Source of the DNA: GCA-016699445 sp964555055
Lineage (GTDB): Bacteria; UBA10199; JACPAL01; GCA-016699445
Direction of reading: 5' to 3'
Assembly (NCBI GenBank): GCA_964555055.1
Contig: CAZKQW010000002.1
Location: 62,001-126,000, forward strand
DNA: 64,000 nucleotides
In this document: piece after piece, positions 61,301 through 64,000 of the stretch
Numbering within the stretch: the first letter of the stretch is position 1
Layout: each line of letters starts with the position of its first letter
The notes under the pieces: generated by a model
What the model was told of the DNA's origin: nothing
Seen by the model: the letters and a program-made list of their open reading frames with translations, nothing else
The model's database searches: none
Made by a program: the position numbers and the translations under genes

Positions 61301-64000
61301 GCACTTGCCCTCGAGCATTCGTTGTCGTCTTAACAAGCTCCCCCGCAGAGTTGTTGGAATAGGAAATGGCCACAGAGCCGATGGGAGAATTCATATCGCC
61401 CGGAGGTGGGTCGATAGTGATGTTTCTACCCATGAGATCTTTCGTATTTCTAAAAATTCTCAGCATGGGATCCATCGTCGAGATGAAATCACAATGAACC
61501 GAAAATACGGGCTCTGCTTGGATTTCCGTCCTACCAGCATTTTGGATGCGGTATTGAATTCGCCTAAAATTTCCTTGTTCTGTCTGAGAACATTTCTGCA
61601 GGAGATTACCGGCAAAATCACTGTAAGAATCCGACTGGATAGGGGCTGTATACCCAGGCTGAAAAGACTCTTGATGCACATGAAGCCCGTGAACGGTACG
61701 ACCATTAATACCAAAATTCGTATATGCATAACTGGTCGTTCTCGCCATAGTTTCATGCCCTGTTTGGTCAATAAGGATCTCATGGATAACGCGCCCAAAA
61801 GCATCTCTCTCAATCCGACTGCCAATATTTTGAGGGCCTAATTCTTGACTTATTTCACCTGTAAGACGGTCGTAGGTGCGTAAAGTCGTGAGAGGGGTTC
61901 CTGAGGGGGTGGTGAGGGTTTGACTCGTTGGGAAAAGACCGTCCGCATCGTAACCAAAGTCTTTCACCACGCCATCTATATCGATGAGCCGTTCTAGATT
62001 TCCGTTGGCGGAAAAAGAACGCTCCACCGTCAGCTTTTCAGTTCCTGAGGGATTGATAAAAAAGTGTTCTTTAACGGGATTGCCTGTGCGGTCGTATTCA
62101 AAAGCCTTTTTTCGCAGGACGTTATTTGAAGCATCTTTTTTAGTCTGCGTTTCAGGCCTGTCTCTGATTTTAAGAATTCCAAAAAAAGATTGAGGGACAT
62201 AGGTTATGTTTAAAGAAAGGAAAGGATGATCTTCAGCATCCGAATGGGTTTCTTTTGTGATATTTCCATTCTCATCATACTCATAAGATACTTTTGATTT
62301 ACGCGCAGTCGTGGACATGGCTTCATAAACAAACTTTTTCAATTCCGTCATCTTAGGAAAGCAAATGGGTTCTACCGGAACACCCGGAGAAATGTCCGCC
62401 AATGGAGGACAGGATACTTCCCACCTTGTCTCTTGGCGCATGACTTCACGGGGGCCTTCTTTAATGATAGTGAGATAAGGTCGTCCTGATGCGGGCCATG
62501 GACCATAACCTTCAGCATCAAAATATCCTAAATCAGCTGGCAAACTATCGATGTCTCCTAAAGACTGTCGGTAATAGGATAGAGAAGATTGGGAAGACCA
62601 GGCTTCGCCAATGCCTAGGGCCTTTTTTTTACTCACTTCTTGGAAGCCGTTAAATCGAGCAGAACGTTTCAAAGTCAGCGTCGCTGCAGTGATATCTTCG
62701 CTTCTAGAATTTTGCGCATGCCGCACATAAAAATTTCCTCCCAAAAAGTTATACTCCGTCCATCTCATCCCAGGGTGGGCAGCAGCACTGACATCGTCAC
62801 TCAATGGAATAAAATTATAATCCTCCTGATAGAGTTTGTAGATCGTGTATAAATTAAACGGCAAGAAGCGGTGCGTGGGGCGCAATTCAAAACGCGGTCT
62901 CGCTGTAGGCTGGTACTCCATAGCCATCTTACCGCCGGCGTCATCGGAGACTTCCTTCAAGAGGTCAGCCGGTTGATTGACCGTTTTATCATCCCAAAAT
63001 AAAGGGGCTGACGCGAAATGAATCGCATTCATGTGCAAATAATAAGTTTCATATGTTTGCGATCCCTGTGGTTGAGAGGCGTATCTGCCTCTCCACACGC
63101 TACGATCGGGGAAGCCATCGCCATTCATATCTTGCAAAAACAGAAAGCTTTCCGGGTTCTCACCGTCCGTCTGGTTATAGATAAAACCGCAACTGGGAAC
63201 GAGATCGTAACCAGGCCGAGAATGGACGACGGGGTCTTGCATCGTGGTCGCGGATGAGAATTGAGAATAGGAACCTCGAGTCAGACCTCTATAAAAATAG
63301 AACTTCAGCTGACATCCGTCCGCATTGGAAGCTTCGACTCTGTCCAAAAAACCGTCGCCATTCACGTCGATCAAATCGGATTCTTTGCCTAATAACGATT
63401 GAAATCTCGTGTTACCGATCGGATCGAGCATTGCTATGACCGTATAGCCATCCGTATCGTAGGTTATAGAGCCATCCGGCAAAGACCTTCTTCTGGGCCG
63501 TGACCAATCGTTCCCGTTATTGAAGAAGACGACAAAGCCATTATCCATCGTGGAGGATGGGTTTAAAATCGAGCCAATCACCCTATCAGGCAAACCATCA
63601 CCATTAAAATCTTTGATCGATGTGTAAATACGCTCATCACGTGTGCTGGTGATGAGGGCTCTATGCCTGTTGGTCGGATTCAAGACCATTGTGGGATCAT
63701 GCCATTCGGCATAATCCGTCTTAAAGCCATTACCTGTGTTGTAAAAAACAAGAAACGTTCCTATATCCACCCGGTGCTCAGGAACTACGGAAGCTTCGGG
63801 CGCACGATCACTCACGACGCGATCCACCAAACCATCGCCGTTCATATCTATGAATCCCTTGAATTGATCGGAAGTCCCAGCCCATTCTCCGACGTAAGGA
63901 TCTCTCCAAGTCACGGGGATTGACCACCCATGACCTGTATTAAAAGCTATCAAAAAATTAGCAGTTTCATCCCTCCTAGAAGATCCTCGCACAAAACTAC
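58377..64000 (-). CDS. Giant SpvB/TcdB/RHS-repeat protein with metallopeptidase-like C-terminal tip (5' end outside window)
   Basis: At least 1873 residues are visible and the frame is open to base 64000, so the N-terminus is missing. The visible part starts with FG-GAP/VCBS-like units (DMNGDGLVDRVVSD, DFNGDGLPDRVIG), then a TcdB-like segment (LLKEVSDDAGGKMAMEY, LPFNLYTIYKLY). Many YD/RHS repeats follow (YDALGRLRFKEYY, YDYLGRVTHTTY). Next come two hydrophobic stretches, the second signal-peptide-like, and then the RHS core (YYAHDDHLGSSALM, RYYDPILGRFIQPD, YTYVNNNPLKYVDPSGH). The variable tip has a Gly-zipper hydrophobic stretch and a zinc-peptidase motif HEGSH at residues 1815-1819 (counted from the GTG at 63992). 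It is probably exported and surface-exposed. Confidence 0.9.
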   Translation of the reverse strand, partial: SFVRGSSRRDETANFLIAFNTGHGWSIPVTWRDPYVGEWAGTSDQFKGFIDMNGDGLVDRVVSDRAPEASVVPEHRVDIGTFLVFYNTGNGFKTDYAEWHDPTMVLNPTNRHRALITSTRDERIYTSIKDFNGDGLPDRVIGSILNPSSTMDNGFVVFFNNGNDWSRPRRRSLPDGSITYDTDGYTVIAMLDPIGNTRFQSLLGKESDLIDVNGDGFLDRVEASNADGCQLKFYFYRGLTRGSYSQFSSATTMQDPVVHSRPGYDLVPSCGFIYNQTDGENPESFLFLQDMNGDGFPDRSVWRGRYASQPQGSQTYETYYLHMNAIHFASAPLFWDDKTVNQPADLLKEVSDDAGGKMAMEYQPTARPRFELRPTHRFLPFNLYTIYKLYQEDYNFIPLSDDVSAAAHPGMRWTEYNFLGGNFYVRHAQNSRSEDITAATLTLKRSARFNGFQEVSKKKALGIGEAWSSQSSLSYYRQSLGDIDSLPADLGYFDAEGYGPWPASGRPYLTIIKEGPREVMRQETRWEVSCPPLADISPGVPVEPICFPKMTELKKFVYEAMSTTARKSKVSYEYDENGNITKETHSDAEDHPFLSLNITYVPQSFFGILKIRDRPETQTKKDASNNVLRKKAFEYDRTGNPVKEHFFINPSGTEKLTVERSFSANGNLERLIDIDGVVKDFGYDADGLFPTSQTLTTPSGTPLTTLRTYDRLTGEISQELGPQNIGSRIERDAFGRVIHEILIDQTGHETMARTTSYAYTNFGINGRTVHGLHVHQESFQPGYTAPIQSDSYSDFAGNLLQKCSQTEQGNFRRIQYRIQNAGRTEIQAEPVFSVHCDFISTMDPMLRIFRNTKDLMGRNITIDPPPGDMNSPIGSVAISYSNNSAGELVKTTTNARGQVREEVYDAQDRVVNVKDPLRTPIIYQYNAVGDLTRVSADGHVLTTIDYDLLGRKKEMTDADTGRWLYSYNTNGQLDRQTDARGHYVKFRYDALGRLRFKEYYLSGDLLERREDYTYDSSESGYDVLPGELFQVSERDASGNLIRRTRFDYHDDLRHQTKISRFVSGVGEFHQSIEYDYLGRVTHTTYPGNKHLTYQYMNTGVLMKVCEGADCTGEIYYSLNPRDAFDVFGNLHKETFGNGVVTDYEYYPASHRLRNKKVSRGSNQYFQRNYQYDQMANVTDIDDPLNPITSIGAFNGGLRSLTYDSLDRLSTYAFAGSARMERMDYDAKGNIQKNTASFGDDLYQYTSSHPHAVTQIGTRRFNYDANGNMISDPGRRMYYNAANQMTRVEMQNGSIVSYDYDYTGSRVKKRSEVRNLEGGIVRTDTHYLGDAIEIKGEQVIQHISAGSLRVATRTIGNLRDIAGNTAGGTLIDNGIDLNLNGTMILPHIMLIMTFLLLASMRPMPTWRVVGQLQTCRRVYCFWKNWTDLFRETLNYYPRHFFLKSFMIFMILLSQFQPMSLAFADEGRAPALSSDRDYFYYAHDDHLGSSALMTEGKETARHSGLMYHRGDLLQRFEYAPFGKETYSLNPNLQMDPSYTGQKYDIETGLYFYKSRYYDPILGRFIQPDTIVPDAKNLQAYNRYTYVNNNPLKYVDPSGHFWGFFKKLLGAFVGAFLSVVTGFALAPFMGAFMVGMIAGLVGGVVGGAISGGLKGALWGGLLGMAGGLAFGAGNWALQSWAKISNQWVRAGIIAGIGATISGATGGWEGLVIFAAGMAGAAAGYVVGKFGVTKLMENLELISAPEERLKIQEAINKLKETEWATTNEGKDIIHRLEALNSKGRINIQKIHNEKIDGYYNKIKIAVSETVTENELPGTIAHEGSHALWDVEGLPYNYRNEFHAYEVGNAVNQEFGFPDYMPTREDILRDYPRLRGRE
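58380..59211 (-). other. Variable C-terminal toxin region of the RHS protein
   Basis: After the DPSGH boundary of the RHS core the sequence changes style. A Gly/Ala-rich hydrophobic stretch of about 110 residues (LVGGVVGGAISGGLKGALWGG, GIIAGIGATISGATGG) comes first, then a roughly 120-residue polar domain with HEGSH (58536-58550) and a downstream NEFHAYE that could supply the third metal ligand. The DNA is visibly more A/T-rich than the core. This is the classic exchangeable tip of polymorphic toxins. Confidence 0.75.
59600..59870 (-). other. Hydrophobic insert before the RHS core
   Basis: Between the last YD repeats and the core lie two membrane-type segments: ILPHIMLIMTFLLLASM, then, after a Trp/Cys-rich stretch, FLKSFMIFMILLSQFQPMSLAFADEG. 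The second looks like an internal signal peptide with an AFA cleavage site. Such inserts might anchor the shell or release the core and tip. Confidence 0.6.

Overview
The window reads as a chromosomal segment of a free-living, motile or surface-sensing Gram-negative bacterium of the broad 'Deltaproteobacteria' type (Myxococcota, Bdellovibrionota and related uncultured lineages). The Gram-negative evidence is an Mla-type phospholipid ABC transporter, an OprB-type porin, squalene-hopene cyclase and many signal-peptide proteins. The lineage hint comes from delta-60 repeats, DGNPCT cysteine-rich repeats, PEGA-type Ser/Thr kinases and long Gly/Ser linkers. I ran no search, so the placement is inference. 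Coding density is very high: no gene-free stretch exceeds 300 bases. I saw no tRNA, rRNA, IS element, prophage or CRISPR array.

Layout. 1-4255 (minus): alr - mlaE - mlaF - MCE protein - purH (purH is cut by the window edge), with start/stop contacts suggesting one transcript. 4383-7124 (minus): a large secreted beta-propeller-like protein with a Gly/Ser tail. 7313-11657 (plus): a TPP riboswitch controlling thiS-thiG-thiH-thiC and, overlapping the thiC stop, an odd protein made of thirteen 19-residue cysteine repeats. 11669-14254 (minus): greB and a secreted cysteine-rich protein. 14270-26371 (minus): a complete chemosensory operon, cheA-cheW-mcp-mcp-cheY-cheY-cheB-cheR-cheX-cheY-(CheC-like+CBS), ending in murJ. 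A PAS-containing (Aer-like) chemoreceptor is transcribed divergently from it. 28410-33953 (plus): an OprB porin followed by two membrane histidine kinases. 33887-48802 (minus): a GH17-GT2 beta-glucan synthase, a secreted beta-helix/Calx-beta protein, lepB, lepA, a ribbon-helix-helix protein, a SPOR protein, argS, an M16 peptidase pair and a PEGA Ser/Thr kinase. 48897-51710 (minus): a secreted delta-60 repeat protein. 51954-57378 (plus): a small unknown protein behind a perfect palindrome, squalene-hopene cyclase, a metallo-beta-lactamase-fold hydrolase, a Rossmann oxidoreductase and a divergent kinase-like protein. 57456-64000 (minus): a giant SpvB/TcdB/RHS-type protein, 5' truncated by the window, with a C-terminal HEGSH metallopeptidase-like tip, translationally coupled to a small secreted protein (candidate immunity or inhibitor) and followed by a lipoprotein.

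The most interesting material is: (1) the RHS metallopeptidase tip with its coupled periplasmic partner; (2) four otherwise unrelated secreted proteins that share a Gly/Ser-rich linker and end in a short tail with a single conserved Gly-Cys, possibly a sorting or anchoring signal; (3) the 19-residue repeat protein, whose repeat core (GCxVxLP) resembles those tails; (4) the CheC-like/CBS fusion inside the chemosensory operon; and (5) the small gene behind a 16-bp perfect palindrome ahead of the hopanoid cyclase.
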